Shown: in pieces, positions 16,707 to 25,980 of the stretch | Position numbering within the stretch: position 1 is the first letter of the stretch | Layout: the number at the start of each line of letters is the position of its first letter | Source: Lactobacillus huangpiensis | GTDB lineage: Bacteria; Bacillota; Bacilli; Lactobacillales; Lactobacillaceae | Reading direction: 5' to 3' | Assembly: GCF_019972815.1 (NCBI RefSeq) | Contig: NZ_BPPA01000003.1 | Span: forward strand, 118,069 to 182,068 | Length of the DNA stretch: 64,000 nt | The notes under the pieces: generated by a model | Told to the model about the DNA's origin: nothing | Seen by the model: the letters and a program-made list of their open reading frames with translations, nothing else | Database searches by the model: none | Position numbers and translations under genes: made by a program

Positions 16707-17339
16707 ATGGTCAAATATCCAACAGGCAGTTCTGCCGCTTTTCGCAAATCAAATTATACTTCTCAAGTCAAGCACCAAAAAAGAAGACACAAAAATATTA
16801 ATTTTTCTGACCGGGGGATGAACCTTGAGCAGATGATTAATGAATCTAATAAATATTATCGTACAAAAGAAATCGCAGTGGTGCATAAAAAGCCAACGCC
16901 AGTTCAAATCGTTAAGGTAGACTACCCTAAAAGGTCACGTGCAGTAATAAAAGAGGCCTATTTTCGCCAAGAATCCACTACGGATTATAATGGGGTTTAT
17001 AAAGGTTATTACCTGGACTTTGAAGCAAAAGAGACCAAAAATAAAACCAATTTTCCTTTAAAAAATTTTCACGAGCATCAAATAATTCACTTGGCAGAAT
17101 GCTTGAAGCAAAAAGGAATATGCTTTACAATAATAAGATTTACAAGCTTAAACCGCTATTTTGTAACTCCGGCAAGTGCAATAATAAAAGCTTGGTGGAC
17201 TAAAGATAAAAGTTCATTAACGTTAAAAGAAGTCGAAGATTGGTCAATAGAGATTAAGAGTGGCTTTCAACCTAATCTACCATACCTGAAAGCCATAGAT
17301 TCTTTTATCTCGGATAGGAAAATACACGATGATAAATAA
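16707..17339 (+). CDS. recU: Holliday junction resolvase RecU
   Basis: RecU cleaves four-way junctions during recombination and chromosome segregation. The 210-residue protein starts MVKYPTGSS, like homologues. DRGMNLEQMIN and the nuclease motif STTDYNGVYKG...DFEAKET carry the catalytic D93, E106 and K108. A longer in-frame start at 16632 would overlap ypsA and lacks a ribosome binding site. It overlaps ponA by 11 nt, the usual recU-ponA pair of Firmicutes. Confidence 0.95.
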   Translation: MVKYPTGSSAAFRKSNYTSQVKHQKRRHKNINFSDRGMNLEQMINESNKYYRTKEIAVVHKKPTPVQIVKVDYPKRSRAVIKEAYFRQESTTDYNGVYKGYYLDFEAKETKNKTNFPLKNFHEHQIIHLAECLKQKGICFTIIRFTSLNRYFVTPASAIIKAWWTKDKSSLTLKEVEDWSIEIKSGFQPNLPYLKAIDSFISDRKIHDDK

Positions 17340-19695
17340 AAATTCAAACTCAAATAATGGACGTGAATCACGTAAGAATTACCGGCAAAGTTTGCCTAAA
17401 CCATTGTGGCGTAAAATACTTAAGTGGACATTTTTAGGTGTTTTTTTAATTTCAGTAGCTGGTGTAGGTTTGTTTGCCTATTATGCTAAAGATGCTCCAA
17501 ACATTAGTCGAGCTGATCTTGAAAGTGGCGGATCGTCAGGGTTATACAACACAAATGGCAAATTTATCATGTCCCTTGGTACCGAAAAAAGGTTATACGT
17601 CAAAGACAGCAAGGATTTGCAACTACTAAAAGATGCTATTGTATCAGTTGAAGACAAGCGCTTTTACAGAGACAAGCTGGGAATTGATCCTATTCGAATT
17701 GCAGGTTCAATGTTAACTAACGCTAAAAGCAAAAGCATTTCTGCAGGTGGTTCTACAATTACCCAGCAATTAGTTAAACTGACAAAATTTTCAACTGCTG
17801 CTTCCCAAAGAACATTACGCAGAAAGGCTCAGGAAGCATGGCTGGCTATGAGAGTTCAAAGAGAGTACAGCCATAATGAAATTCTGGAATTTTATATCAA
17901 TAAGGTATATATGAATTATGGTAATACCGGAATTGGCACCGCCGCTAACTATTACTATGGCAAAAAGATTGGAGATCTGGACTTAGCGCAAACAGCCATG
18001 CTTGCGGGAATGCCTAATAGACCAACCGTATATAATCCTTATACCTACCCAAAATATGCAAAATATAGGCGTAATATTGTTCTAAAAGCAATGTTAAACA
18101 ATAAAAAAATATCTCAGGAACAGTATGATGAAGCTAGGAAAGAAAGCATAAAAAAGGGTTTAAAACCTCATAATCAGCGTAAGCAATCTAACTTACGCAA
18201 AATTAATGATCCCTATGTAAAGGAAGCAATTGCCGAAGTCAGAGCTAAAGGCTTTGATCCTTTTCGTGACAATTTAAAGATTACCATTAATATGGACCAA
18301 AAAGCTCAAAAGAAACTTTATCAATTGGCTAACAGTGGTCTGGTTCCTTTTACTAATGACAAGATGCAAATAGGAGCATCCGTGGTTGATCCAAGTAATG
18401 GTCACGTAGTAGCTATACTTGGTGGAAGGCACCTGCCCTCTTCAGTTCAATTGGGTTTAGATCGTGCAGTACAAACCACTCGATCAACTGGCTCTTCGAT
18501 AAAACCAGTTTTAGATTATGGTCCAGCAATTGAATATCTCAATTGGTCAACAGCAAAAATGTTAGATGATAGCAAGTATGTTTATCCAGGAACAAATGTC
18601 CAGCTCTACGACTGGGATAATAAATATGATGGTATGATGACTGTGAGGCATGCTTTGGAACAGTCACGTAATGTTCCCGCAGTCAAAACTTTGAAAAAAG
18701 TTGGTGTTAAACGAGCAACAAAATTTGCTGGGAAAATGGATATCAATGTTCCTGAGGACTCAGGCTTGTCAGTGGCGATTGGTGTAAATGCGTCAAGCTT
18801 GCAGATGGCTGGTGCTTTTAGTGCATTTGCTACGATGGGAATCTATCATAAACCGCAATTTGTTTCTAAAATCGAAACTCCTGATGGACTTACCAGAAAT
18901 TATGACTCTGAAGGCATTCGAGTGATGAGCAAGGCTACTGCCTACATGATTACAGACATGTTGAAAGGTGTAATTAAACACGGTTCTGGAACCAACGCAC
19001 AGATTAGAGGTTTATATCATGCGGGGAAAACTGGTTCTGTTAAATATTCAGAACAGGATTTGGCACGATGCCCAGCATACGCTGCAACACCTAAAGACTC
19101 CTGGTTTGTGGGTTACACCCCTAGCTATTCAATTGGTGTTTGGACGGGCTATGATAATCTAAAAGATGGTACTATTTCTGGTGTTGGTCAACAATCTGCA
19201 CAGCTTTTTTATAAGAACATGATGACTTATTTAATGAGAAATAAAGAAAATGTTGATTGGCAAAAACCTGACTCTGTGATCCGAGCTAAAATCGCTAAAA
19301 ACTCAAATCCACCAGAGGTATCATCTACAGGAGAATGGCAGTTGTTTGTTCGTGGCCATTCTCCTATTGGTATTGTTGATGACAGCAGCGATTATGATGA
19401 AGATGATGAAAAAACTAACACTAATGATTCATCTTCAACTAATACTCAAGGAAGATATTCTGTTCATCACAATCAAAATGGCTCAACTAGTCAACCTGAT
19501 AAGAATCACAGAAAAGCGAAAAATTCAAAAGACAAGAATAAAAACAATACTAATGAAAATAATTCACAAAATTCAGGTCAAAATAATCAATCTGGCAATT
19601 CTGATTCAGGTACCAGTTCTGATCAAGAGCAAAGACCTAACAAACCTGGAGGAGAAAGCAACAATTCAACCAATAATGAAAATAATGAACATTAA
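17329..19695 (+). CDS. ponA: class A penicillin-binding protein PBP1A
   Basis: Bifunctional peptidoglycan synthase. A cytoplasmic N-terminus and one transmembrane helix (about 30-52) precede the GT51 glycosyltransferase domain, with catalytic E108 in EDKRFYR and GGSTITQQLVK. The transpeptidase domain has the motifs SSIK (S389), SRN (446-448) and KTGS (567-570). The last 110 residues are a low-complexity Ser/Asn/Asp-rich tail, probably an extracellular linker; it is a likely site of length variation. It is co-transcribed with recU, and GpsB/YpsA encoded on the other side regulate enzymes of this class. Confidence 0.96.
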   Translation: MINKNSNSNNGRESRKNYRQSLPKPLWRKILKWTFLGVFLISVAGVGLFAYYAKDAPNISRADLESGGSSGLYNTNGKFIMSLGTEKRLYVKDSKDLQLLKDAIVSVEDKRFYRDKLGIDPIRIAGSMLTNAKSKSISAGGSTITQQLVKLTKFSTAASQRTLRRKAQEAWLAMRVQREYSHNEILEFYINKVYMNYGNTGIGTAANYYYGKKIGDLDLAQTAMLAGMPNRPTVYNPYTYPKYAKYRRNIVLKAMLNNKKISQEQYDEARKESIKKGLKPHNQRKQSNLRKINDPYVKEAIAEVRAKGFDPFRDNLKITINMDQKAQKKLYQLANSGLVPFTNDKMQIGASVVDPSNGHVVAILGGRHLPSSVQLGLDRAVQTTRSTGSSIKPVLDYGPAIEYLNWSTAKMLDDSKYVYPGTNVQLYDWDNKYDGMMTVRHALEQSRNVPAVKTLKKVGVKRATKFAGKMDINVPEDSGLSVAIGVNASSLQMAGAFSAFATMGIYHKPQFVSKIETPDGLTRNYDSEGIRVMSKATAYMITDMLKGVIKHGSGTNAQIRGLYHAGKTGSVKYSEQDLARCPAYAATPKDSWFVGYTPSYSIGVWTGYDNLKDGTISGVGQQSAQLFYKNMMTYLMRNKENVDWQKPDSVIRAKIAKNSNPPEVSSTGEWQLFVRGHSPIGIVDDSSDYDEDDEKTNTNDSSSTNTQGRYSVHHNQNGSTSQPDKNHRKAKNSKDKNKNNTNENNSQNSGQNNQSGNSDSGTSSDQEQRPNKPGGESNNSTNNENNEH

Positions 19696-19696
19696 C

Positions 19697-19731
19697 TAAA
19701 AAAAACGTCGAAAAATCTTTCGACGTTTTTA
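19697..19731. terminator. terminator after ponA, shared with the convergent small gene
   Basis: AAAAACGTCGAAA / TTTCGACGTTTTT stem followed by T-rich sequence. The minus-strand small gene ends in its far arm, so it probably works in both directions. Confidence 0.8.
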
Positions 19732-19920
19732 TTTTTTATTGTTTTTCAGTATAAGGTAAAAAATGAATTCTATTAAAAAAACAAAGGCAAAAAATATTGT
19801 TAAAACAGTTAAGGAAATCAATTTTACATACATAGTATTATGAACGCCAGTTCCATCATATGGACGAAGCCATAAGAATAAAGCAAAACCCAAAAATAAA
19901 ATTAGTCGTTTGCCAACCAC
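19729..19920 (-). CDS. small two-helix membrane protein, unrecognised
   Basis: 63 residues with two hydrophobic helices (about 5-18 and 30-57) and a short polar loop. The start is a GTG at 19920; AAAGGAG lies 12 nt upstream and a perfect TATAAT at 19960-19965, so the gene has its own expression signals. An ATG four bases upstream is in another frame and stops after 22 codons; either the GTG is used or a frameshift separates the ATG from the body. It occupies the place where Bacillus has ypoC, but it is much shorter and I see no resemblance. Function unknown. Confidence 0.5.
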   Translation of the reverse strand: MVGKRLILFLGFALFLWLRPYDGTGVHNTMYVKLISLTVLTIFFAFVFLIEFIFYLILKNNKK

Positions 19921-19987
19921 TCATAGTATAGTCTCCTTTAATATTATTTTGATAAAGAAATTATACTAAACTTTTATTTTTTAAACA

Positions 19988-20617
19988 CTATTTTTCTATT
20001 AAATAACTGTAAGGATCATTTTTATCACGCGCTGTCATGGAATAGCGACCAAATAAAATCATTGCGTGATGTGTATGAATCCATTCGTCTTTTGGTAAGA
20101 TTTCTTCTAACCTTTTTTCTACTTCAAGAGGTTTGGCATTTTGAGGCACTATATGAAATCGTTTAGAAATTCGTGACACATGTGTATCGACTGCTATCGC
20201 AGGAATTCCAAATCCCTCTGCTAAAACAACATTAGCAGTTTTCTCACCGACTCCCGGCAAAGAGATTAATTTATTTTTATCTTTTGGAATTTTACCATCA
20301 TATTTTGAAACTAGAATTTCCGCAGTTTCTTTTAAGTGCTTAGCTTTTGAATGATAAAGCCCAATTTGGGAAATATGATTTTCTATTTCTGGAATTGTTG
20401 CCATGGCCAAATTCTTAGGTTCAGGATAATCCTTCATAAATTTTGGCATTACTCGATTTACCATCTTGTCTGTTGTTTGAGCACTCATTAAGACAGCACA
20501 TAACAAATGAAAGTTATTGTCCCAAACTAATTCACTTTTGGCATCAGGATACATGCGGTTGATACACTCTAACACTTTTCTGGCTTCATTTTTACTAAGT
20601 AATTTTTCTGCTTTCAT
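19988..20617 (-). CDS. nth: endonuclease III homologue without the iron-sulfur cluster
   Basis: DNA glycosylase/AP lyase for oxidised pyrimidines. The helix-hairpin-helix LPGVGEKTANV carries the catalytic Lys126, and VDTHVSRISKR carries Asp144, so activity is expected. The C-terminal four-cysteine loop that holds the [4Fe-4S] cluster in most Nth proteins is absent: after HHAMILFGRYS the protein ends within about 15 residues without any Cys. The 209-residue length reflects this. Its start follows the dnaD stop with no gap, so it is translated as part of the asnS-region operon. Confidence 0.92.
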   Translation of the reverse strand: MKAEKLLSKNEARKVLECINRMYPDAKSELVWDNNFHLLCAVLMSAQTTDKMVNRVMPKFMKDYPEPKNLAMATIPEIENHISQIGLYHSKAKHLKETAEILVSKYDGKIPKDKNKLISLPGVGEKTANVVLAEGFGIPAIAVDTHVSRISKRFHIVPQNAKPLEVEKRLEEILPKDEWIHTHHAMILFGRYSMTARDKNDPYSYLIEK

Positions 20618-21259
20618 TTAGCGATTCCTCCTCAAAAACTTTTGAACTTCACTACTTGTTTTTAAGTTATGTCTTTGCCAATTCAGCAAAATACGGTCAA
20701 CGTATTTTAGGCTATATGCTTGAGATAAGACAGCTTCGCGCAAAGCCAGCTTAATAATAGCTGGATCGTAGTGATCTACATTGAGCCAAGCAGAAATTTC
20801 TTCTCGTTCTATTGGACTTAAATAACGACCAAATTCAATTTCAAACTGCCTTACTAATTGATTTAACGGGGTGTTATCAACAGCAGTTTCTGCCTTTTTA
20901 GCAGGCATTTTTTTATTGGCAGAAGAAATTTTATTTTCCAACAGTTGGTCCAGTTTATCATATAACTCATTAAGATTATATTTGTTTCCAATCATGCCGC
21001 TCTTGTCAGTTATCTGGTCAATTACAATTAAATTTTTTTCAATTAATTTTTGAATTAAAGCAGTGATTTCTGTAACAGAAAAATTAGTATTAGTCGCAAT
21101 CTGTTCATTGGTAGGAAAAAAATTGTTTTTTTGGGCAAACATTTCCAATTGGATAATGACCATCATTTCTGCATCGTCAATATTAAGTTGTGGATAATAA
21201 GCAAGTAACCCGTTTGATAAAGTAGTGAAACCCATGAAGCGGTAATCATTGTAGCGCAT
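20618..21259 (-). CDS. dnaD: DnaD primosomal protein
   Basis: DnaD helps load the replicative helicase at oriC and at restart sites. The 213 residues comprise an N-terminal winged helix (about 25-95, with NEQIATNTNFSVTEITALIQ) and the C-terminal DnaB_2/DnaD domain (about 125-205). The linker is Lys/Ala rich. It is tightly linked to nth and lies downstream of asnS, as in Bacillus. Confidence 0.93.
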   Translation of the reverse strand: MRYNDYRFMGFTTLSNGLLAYYPQLNIDDAEMMVIIQLEMFAQKNNFFPTNEQIATNTNFSVTEITALIQKLIEKNLIVIDQITDKSGMIGNKYNLNELYDKLDQLLENKISSANKKMPAKKAETAVDNTPLNQLVRQFEIEFGRYLSPIEREEISAWLNVDHYDPAIIKLALREAVLSQAYSLKYVDRILLNWQRHNLKTSSEVQKFLRRNR

Positions 21260-21277
21260 ATTAATCTCTCCCTTTAA

Positions 21278-21315
21278 AAAAGTTGAACTAAATATTTTTT
21301 AGTTCAACTTTTAAC
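21278..21315 (-). terminator. terminator between asnS and dnaD
   Basis: AAAAGTTGAACTA / TAGTTCAACTTTT stem with an A/T loop, then a T run on the minus strand. It suggests that dnaD-nth is at least partly expressed separately from asnS or by read-through. Confidence 0.7.
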
Positions 21316-21333
21316 TATACTATTAACTTTAAT

Positions 21334-22632
21334 TTAAGGTTCTAGACGATTAATCATTCTCGGGAATGGAATAGCTTCACGGACGTGATCTAATTTGCAG
21401 ATCCAAGCAATAACACGTTCAAAGCCCATACCGAAGCCGGAATGAGGTACACTGCCGTATTTGCGCAAATCTAAATACCAGCTGTAATCATTCTCATTTA
21501 AACCAGCCTCATGGATTTGTTTGAGCAAAGTTTCATAATCACTTTCACGTTCAGAACCCCCCATGATTTCGCCATAACCTTCTGGTGCTAAAACATCTGC
21601 ACATAGGTATTCCTTAGGATTATCAGGATTTTTCTTCATGTAAAATGGTTTAATACTTGTCGGGTAATTAACAATGAAAAATGGACGATCAAATTTTTCA
21701 GAAATGAAAGCTTCGTCAGGAGCACCAAAATCATCACCCCATTTGAAGTCGCGCCCATCGTCTTGCAAAATCTTTACTGCATCGTCGTATGACAAGCGTG
21801 TATAGTTACCCTGTACTGCAGGCTCTAATTTTTGGGGATCACGACCTAAAATTTCTAATTCATATTGACAATGCTTGAGAACTTGACCAGTCACATATGA
21901 CAAAAAACGTTCTTGCAAATCAAGAGATTCATCCTGATGCATCCAAGCCATTTCTGGCTCCATCATCCAAAATTCAGTTAAATGGCGGCGCGTTTTTGAT
22001 TCTTCAGCTCTAAAAGTTGGACCGAAAGTAAAAATTTTACCGAATGCTTCTGCTCCAACTTCACCATATAGTTGTCCGGATTGTGATAGATAAGCATCTC
22101 CTCCAAAGTATTCCGTGTGAAATAATTCGGTAGTTCCTTCAGGTGCAGAATGCATAAAGATAGGAGCATCAAATTTTACAAAGCCTTCATTTTCAAAAAA
22201 GTCAACTGTAGCTTTGAAAATAGTATTTCTGATGCGCATAATTGCAAAAGGACGTTTGCTTCTAAGCCATAAATGTCTATGGTCAAGCAAAAATTCAATC
22301 CCATGTTCTTTGTTACCGATGGGATAACCTTCGTTGTTAGTAATTAGCTTTAAGTCGGAAATTTGAATTTCATAACCAAAATGGGAGCGCTCATCTTGGT
22401 GTACAGTTCCCTTAATATAAAAACTTGCTTCTTGATGCAAAGATTTTGCAATTTCAAACACTTCATCAGAAACTGCATTTTTACGAACTACTCCCTGAAA
22501 AAAGGCAGTACCATCACGTAATTGTAAAAACACTATTTTGCCGCTTGAACGTTTGTCAGTCAACCAAACGTGCATCCGTACTTCTTGGTCAACATGCTTG
22601 CGACAATCTTCTATTGAAATTAATTCTGTCAT
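21334..22632 (-). CDS. asnS: asparaginyl-tRNA synthetase
   Basis: Class IIb aminoacyl-tRNA synthetase, 432 residues. The N-terminal OB-fold anticodon domain (about 1-105) is followed by the class II catalytic core with motif 2 ([16 protein letters not shown]) and motif 3 ([12 protein letters not shown]). It charges tRNA-Asn directly. There is no T-box leader in the 67-bp gap before it. In Bacillus the gene lies between aspB and dnaD; here aspB is missing and ypmB is next. Confidence 0.95.
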   Translation of the reverse strand: MTELISIEDCRKHVDQEVRMHVWLTDKRSSGKIVFLQLRDGTAFFQGVVRKNAVSDEVFEIAKSLHQEASFYIKGTVHQDERSHFGYEIQISDLKLITNNEGYPIGNKEHGIEFLLDHRHLWLRSKRPFAIMRIRNTIFKATVDFFENEGFVKFDAPIFMHSAPEGTTELFHTEYFGGDAYLSQSGQLYGEVGAEAFGKIFTFGPTFRAEESKTRRHLTEFWMMEPEMAWMHQDESLDLQERFLSYVTGQVLKHCQYELEILGRDPQKLEPAVQGNYTRLSYDDAVKILQDDGRDFKWGDDFGAPDEAFISEKFDRPFFIVNYPTSIKPFYMKKNPDNPKEYLCADVLAPEGYGEIMGGSERESDYETLLKQIHEAGLNENDYSWYLDLRKYGSVPHSGFGMGFERVIAWICKLDHVREAIPFPRMINRLEP

Positions 22633-22699
22633 AAACTTTTATTCCACTTTCCTTATCGTAATCAAATTAATGATACCAAAGTTTGATCAATTTAGCGAC

Positions 22700-23182
22700 T
22701 TAACCTACTAATTTTCCATCTTTAAAATTATAAAGCTGATAATGATATTCACCAGCTATATTTTTAGAACTTACTTCCCAAACGGGTTTATTTTTATACC
22801 AGCCCAGATTTACTTCAGTAATTTTTTCATTAGGTTCTTTTGCAATATATTTATTACGTATGAGTCCTTCATTTACGCCTCTGCTTGCTGAATAAAGATA
22901 TGCTTTTTTAGATCCTGGCAAATAGATAAAATAGTATGTCTTATGGTCCTTAGTTAGACCCTTAAGCGCATAACTATTAACACCACGATTTAAATGATAG
23001 TTTTTTTCTGTATATTTGATAGGAGTCTTTTCGATTGCTATTCTGTTGAGTTCACGAGTTTCTGACCGTTCTGGATTACCTGCTTTATAAAAAATAACAA
23101 TGAAGGCAAAGTATAAAAAGATCAAAATTATAAATACCCATGCTAAAAATTTAAATGTTTGTTTTGTATCATCTTGTATCAT
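22700..23182 (-). CDS. YpmB-like membrane-anchored protein (DUF5590)
   Basis: 160 residues with one N-terminal transmembrane helix (about 12-32) and an extracellular domain of about 120 residues with the PepSY-like layout of YpmB proteins. Function unknown. It overlaps the dinG 3' end by 14 nt and so is translated from the rexB-rexA-dinG transcript. The dinG-ypmB pair is conserved in Bacillus. Confidence 0.75.
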   Translation of the reverse strand: MIQDDTKQTFKFLAWVFIILIFLYFAFIVIFYKAGNPERSETRELNRIAIEKTPIKYTEKNYHLNRGVNSYALKGLTKDHKTYYFIYLPGSKKAYLYSASRGVNEGLIRNKYIAKEPNEKITEVNLGWYKNKPVWEVSSKNIAGEYHYQLYNFKDGKLVG

Positions 23183-25958
23183 AGTTTGTTAACTTTTCCT
23201 GTAAATTACTTAAAGATGTTTTTTTGACTTTAACTGGAACGGCAGCCAGAAAAACAGAACCGTAATCTTTTGACCAGATTCTTGAATCCAGTATTAGGAA
23301 CTGCCCCCTGTCCTGTTCTCCACGAATTAGCCTGCCCATCCCCTGCTTAAAGCGAATAATTGCTCGTGGCATTGTATCAGCATGGAAAACATCTATACCT
23401 CTGTCAACAAGTTGTCTTTGGCGCAACTTAACTTCCGGCAAATCCGGTGATTCGAAAGGCAATTTAGTTGCTATTACCAAATCAACGCCACATTCATGAA
23501 AATCAATTCCTTCCCAAAAACTATCTGCTCCTAAAATAAGTGCTTGCTTGGCAATTGCAAATCTCTTAATAATCCGGTTATTTGAACCGGAAACGCCCTG
23601 AGCCAATATTTCAAAATCACGTAAACTGGGAGAATTTATAATAGCACTAAAAACATTTTTTATTTGTTCAAGATTTGTCATAAGAACTAAAACATGACTT
23701 TTATTTGTCAGGTCTTTTTCCAAAATCTGAGTTAGCTTTTTCTCATACTTTGGATCGTTAATATCGGGAAAGTCAGTCACAGACAATACTTCAAGATGTT
23801 TACTCAACTTAAATGTGCTTGTTCCTATATACTTTTGTGGTGCTAAATAAGTTAAGCCAAGAAGCTTAGTGATAAAATCGAACCCTTTTCCACTGGTTAA
23901 GGTAGCACTGACAAATGAAATATGGTTGAAGCGATCATATATTTTATGAAGTTCTGGCGTTGCATCAAGCATTAGCCAGCTTAAATTGGCACTTAAAGGA
24001 TCTTGCGGATTAGTTAAAGTAATGATAAACCCTTCTGAATTGACATAGACTTTTTTTCGAAGTAAATCCGATAATTGATAGCTTTTGGTGATATAGTCAT
24101 CAAGTTGATCTATTTGATCAGAAATTTCACTTAAAATAGCATCCCTATCGATATTCGAGCTGTCAGTTTCATTGTAAAGCTTAAATAAGATTTGATTTGT
24201 GTTCTGTCTGATGCTTTCTAATTTTCGTTGTAATTCCGCCAATTTAGTTAAAAATTGACTATTCTTGGGAAAAAGATCCATGCCCCTGAAACTGAGAAGC
24301 AAGTTGCCATTGGCTAAAGTATTTTGACTGACAGCTTTTTTCTTTTTTGAACAGAGCAAACGTTGCAAATGATTAATAACTTTGATCAAATCAAGTATTG
24401 CCGGATCTAATTTTTCTAAGAGAAAATTGAACTGTACATCATTGCCATATTGGTTAAATACGCTGTCATCAGCATAATAAAGTAAATTACGCAGATGATT
24501 AAGAACTCCCCACAATGATTCAAATTGAAATGAGTCATTCCTTGAAGTGATCACATTGTCAACAAAACGATGAGCTTCGTCAATAACGAGGTAGGGATTT
24601 TGACCCCAAATTGTATCATTATAGTGGTTCGCTAAATAAGCATGATTCGTAACTAAAATGTCAGCCTGCTCCTGCCTTTGTCTTGCCAAATTCCAGAAAT
24701 CAACATCAGCAAAAATACTGCCAACACGAGCATCTCCAGGGTGAGCAATTTGGGCAAATAAGGGAGCACGATAATTGGTCAGTTGCAATTCATCTAGATC
24801 ACCTGTCTGAGTTTCAGTTAACCAAACCAAAATGCGCATCTGTAACACCAAAGTTAGTTTATTTGGAGTTCCCTGATACAAACTTTGATAAAAACCATCT
24901 AAGTCAAGGTAATGGCTGCTGGCTTTTACTTCTTCTGCTTTTAAATCCAACTTGGTTACATTTAGTAATTGTGGAATTTCCTGATCTATTATTTGTCTTT
25001 GCAGTACTTTGGTTGGCGTGGCAATTACCAATTTTCTGTTTGTATATAATCGATAGGAATATGAAAACAAGTAAGAAAAGGTTTTACCAGTACCATTAGG
25101 TGCTTCTATCAATAATGCTTTCTGTTTAGGGTTACTCAAAAACTGCTCAATTCGATTGATGAGGTCTACCTGAGGCTGGCGGTAATTAATTTTATTTTTA
25201 AATAATTTCTTTTTGTCCGTGTCACTTTTCGGAAAAACATTTGACTGTTGATGTTCAACATTATTAAGTTTTTCTTGTTTTCGTAAAATTATTTGTCGTA
25301 CTTGCTGATATTGTGAAGATAACGGCCTTTTTTCCTTGCGTGCGTTATCAGCAATGGTAGTGAAAATCCATGAAGTGTCACGTATTAAACCGTGAGCCAA
25401 AGAGCTTAGCGTATTTAAAGTAGCTTGAGGAAGATTTTCAAGTCGTTCAATTATTTTTATTAATAAAACAGCGGTGCCGTAGGCATCAGAATCTGCTTTA
25501 TGAGGGTTTAAATGTCTAATCTGCAGGCGAGTTGTCAAATCGCTTAACTTGTATGATGGTTCAGTAGGAAATGCAATTTTTGCTAGCTCTACCGTATCTA
25601 TTGCGCGATTAGTTAGTGGTTCATAGCCGTGCTGCACTAATTCAAAATTTAAAAATGGCAAATCAAAGTTAACATTATGAGCTACAAAGACAGTATTTTT
25701 CAAGATTTTGACAATCTTGGGTGCATAATAAGCAAAATCTTTTTCTTGAGCTACATCTTTGTTGTGTATATGGGTTAAATTTTGCACCGCTATCGGAATT
25801 TCGCGGTGAGGATTAATCATAAAAGAGTAAGTCTTGACAACTTTCATATTCTTAATAATAGCGCAGCCAAACTGAATGATATGATTATTTTCTTCCCGTT
25901 GTGTTCCCGTAGTTTCTAAATCCACTACAGCAAAAACGGTATGCTCGAATGATTTCAT
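23169..25958 (-). CDS. dinG: DinG-family helicase with N-terminal 3'-5' exonuclease domain
   Basis: 929 residues. The N-terminal DEDDh exonuclease (FAVVDLETTG at about 9-18, further acidic residues and HKADSDAYGTA at about 152-162) is followed by an XPD-like superfamily 2 helicase with Walker A APNGTGKT (about 286-293) and DEAH (about 459-462). The Fe-S cysteines of E. coli DinG are missing: there is no Cys between Walker A and DEAH. This is also known for Gram-positive DinG, some of which act mainly as nucleases. It follows rexA by 22 nt with a strong AAAGGAGGG. Confidence 0.92.
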   Translation of the reverse strand: MKSFEHTVFAVVDLETTGTQREENNHIIQFGCAIIKNMKVVKTYSFMINPHREIPIAVQNLTHIHNKDVAQEKDFAYYAPKIVKILKNTVFVAHNVNFDLPFLNFELVQHGYEPLTNRAIDTVELAKIAFPTEPSYKLSDLTTRLQIRHLNPHKADSDAYGTAVLLIKIIERLENLPQATLNTLSSLAHGLIRDTSWIFTTIADNARKEKRPLSSQYQQVRQIILRKQEKLNNVEHQQSNVFPKSDTDKKKLFKNKINYRQPQVDLINRIEQFLSNPKQKALLIEAPNGTGKTFSYLFSYSYRLYTNRKLVIATPTKVLQRQIIDQEIPQLLNVTKLDLKAEEVKASSHYLDLDGFYQSLYQGTPNKLTLVLQMRILVWLTETQTGDLDELQLTNYRAPLFAQIAHPGDARVGSIFADVDFWNLARQRQEQADILVTNHAYLANHYNDTIWGQNPYLVIDEAHRFVDNVITSRNDSFQFESLWGVLNHLRNLLYYADDSVFNQYGNDVQFNFLLEKLDPAILDLIKVINHLQRLLCSKKKKAVSQNTLANGNLLLSFRGMDLFPKNSQFLTKLAELQRKLESIRQNTNQILFKLYNETDSSNIDRDAILSEISDQIDQLDDYITKSYQLSDLLRKKVYVNSEGFIITLTNPQDPLSANLSWLMLDATPELHKIYDRFNHISFVSATLTSGKGFDFITKLLGLTYLAPQKYIGTSTFKLSKHLEVLSVTDFPDINDPKYEKKLTQILEKDLTNKSHVLVLMTNLEQIKNVFSAIINSPSLRDFEILAQGVSGSNNRIIKRFAIAKQALILGADSFWEGIDFHECGVDLVIATKLPFESPDLPEVKLRQRQLVDRGIDVFHADTMPRAIIRFKQGMGRLIRGEQDRGQFLILDSRIWSKDYGSVFLAAVPVKVKKTSLSNLQEKLTNYDTR

Positions 25959-25980
25959 TTTGCAATTACCCTCCTTTCTG

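Noticed and set aside
19346..19699. A 117-codon open frame in +1 relative to the ponA 3' end
   Set aside because: It is a shadow of the low-complexity Ser/Asn/Asp-rich tail of PBP1A. It has no ribosome binding site, and its Ile/Met/Lys-rich composition reflects the repetitive codons of the real frame.
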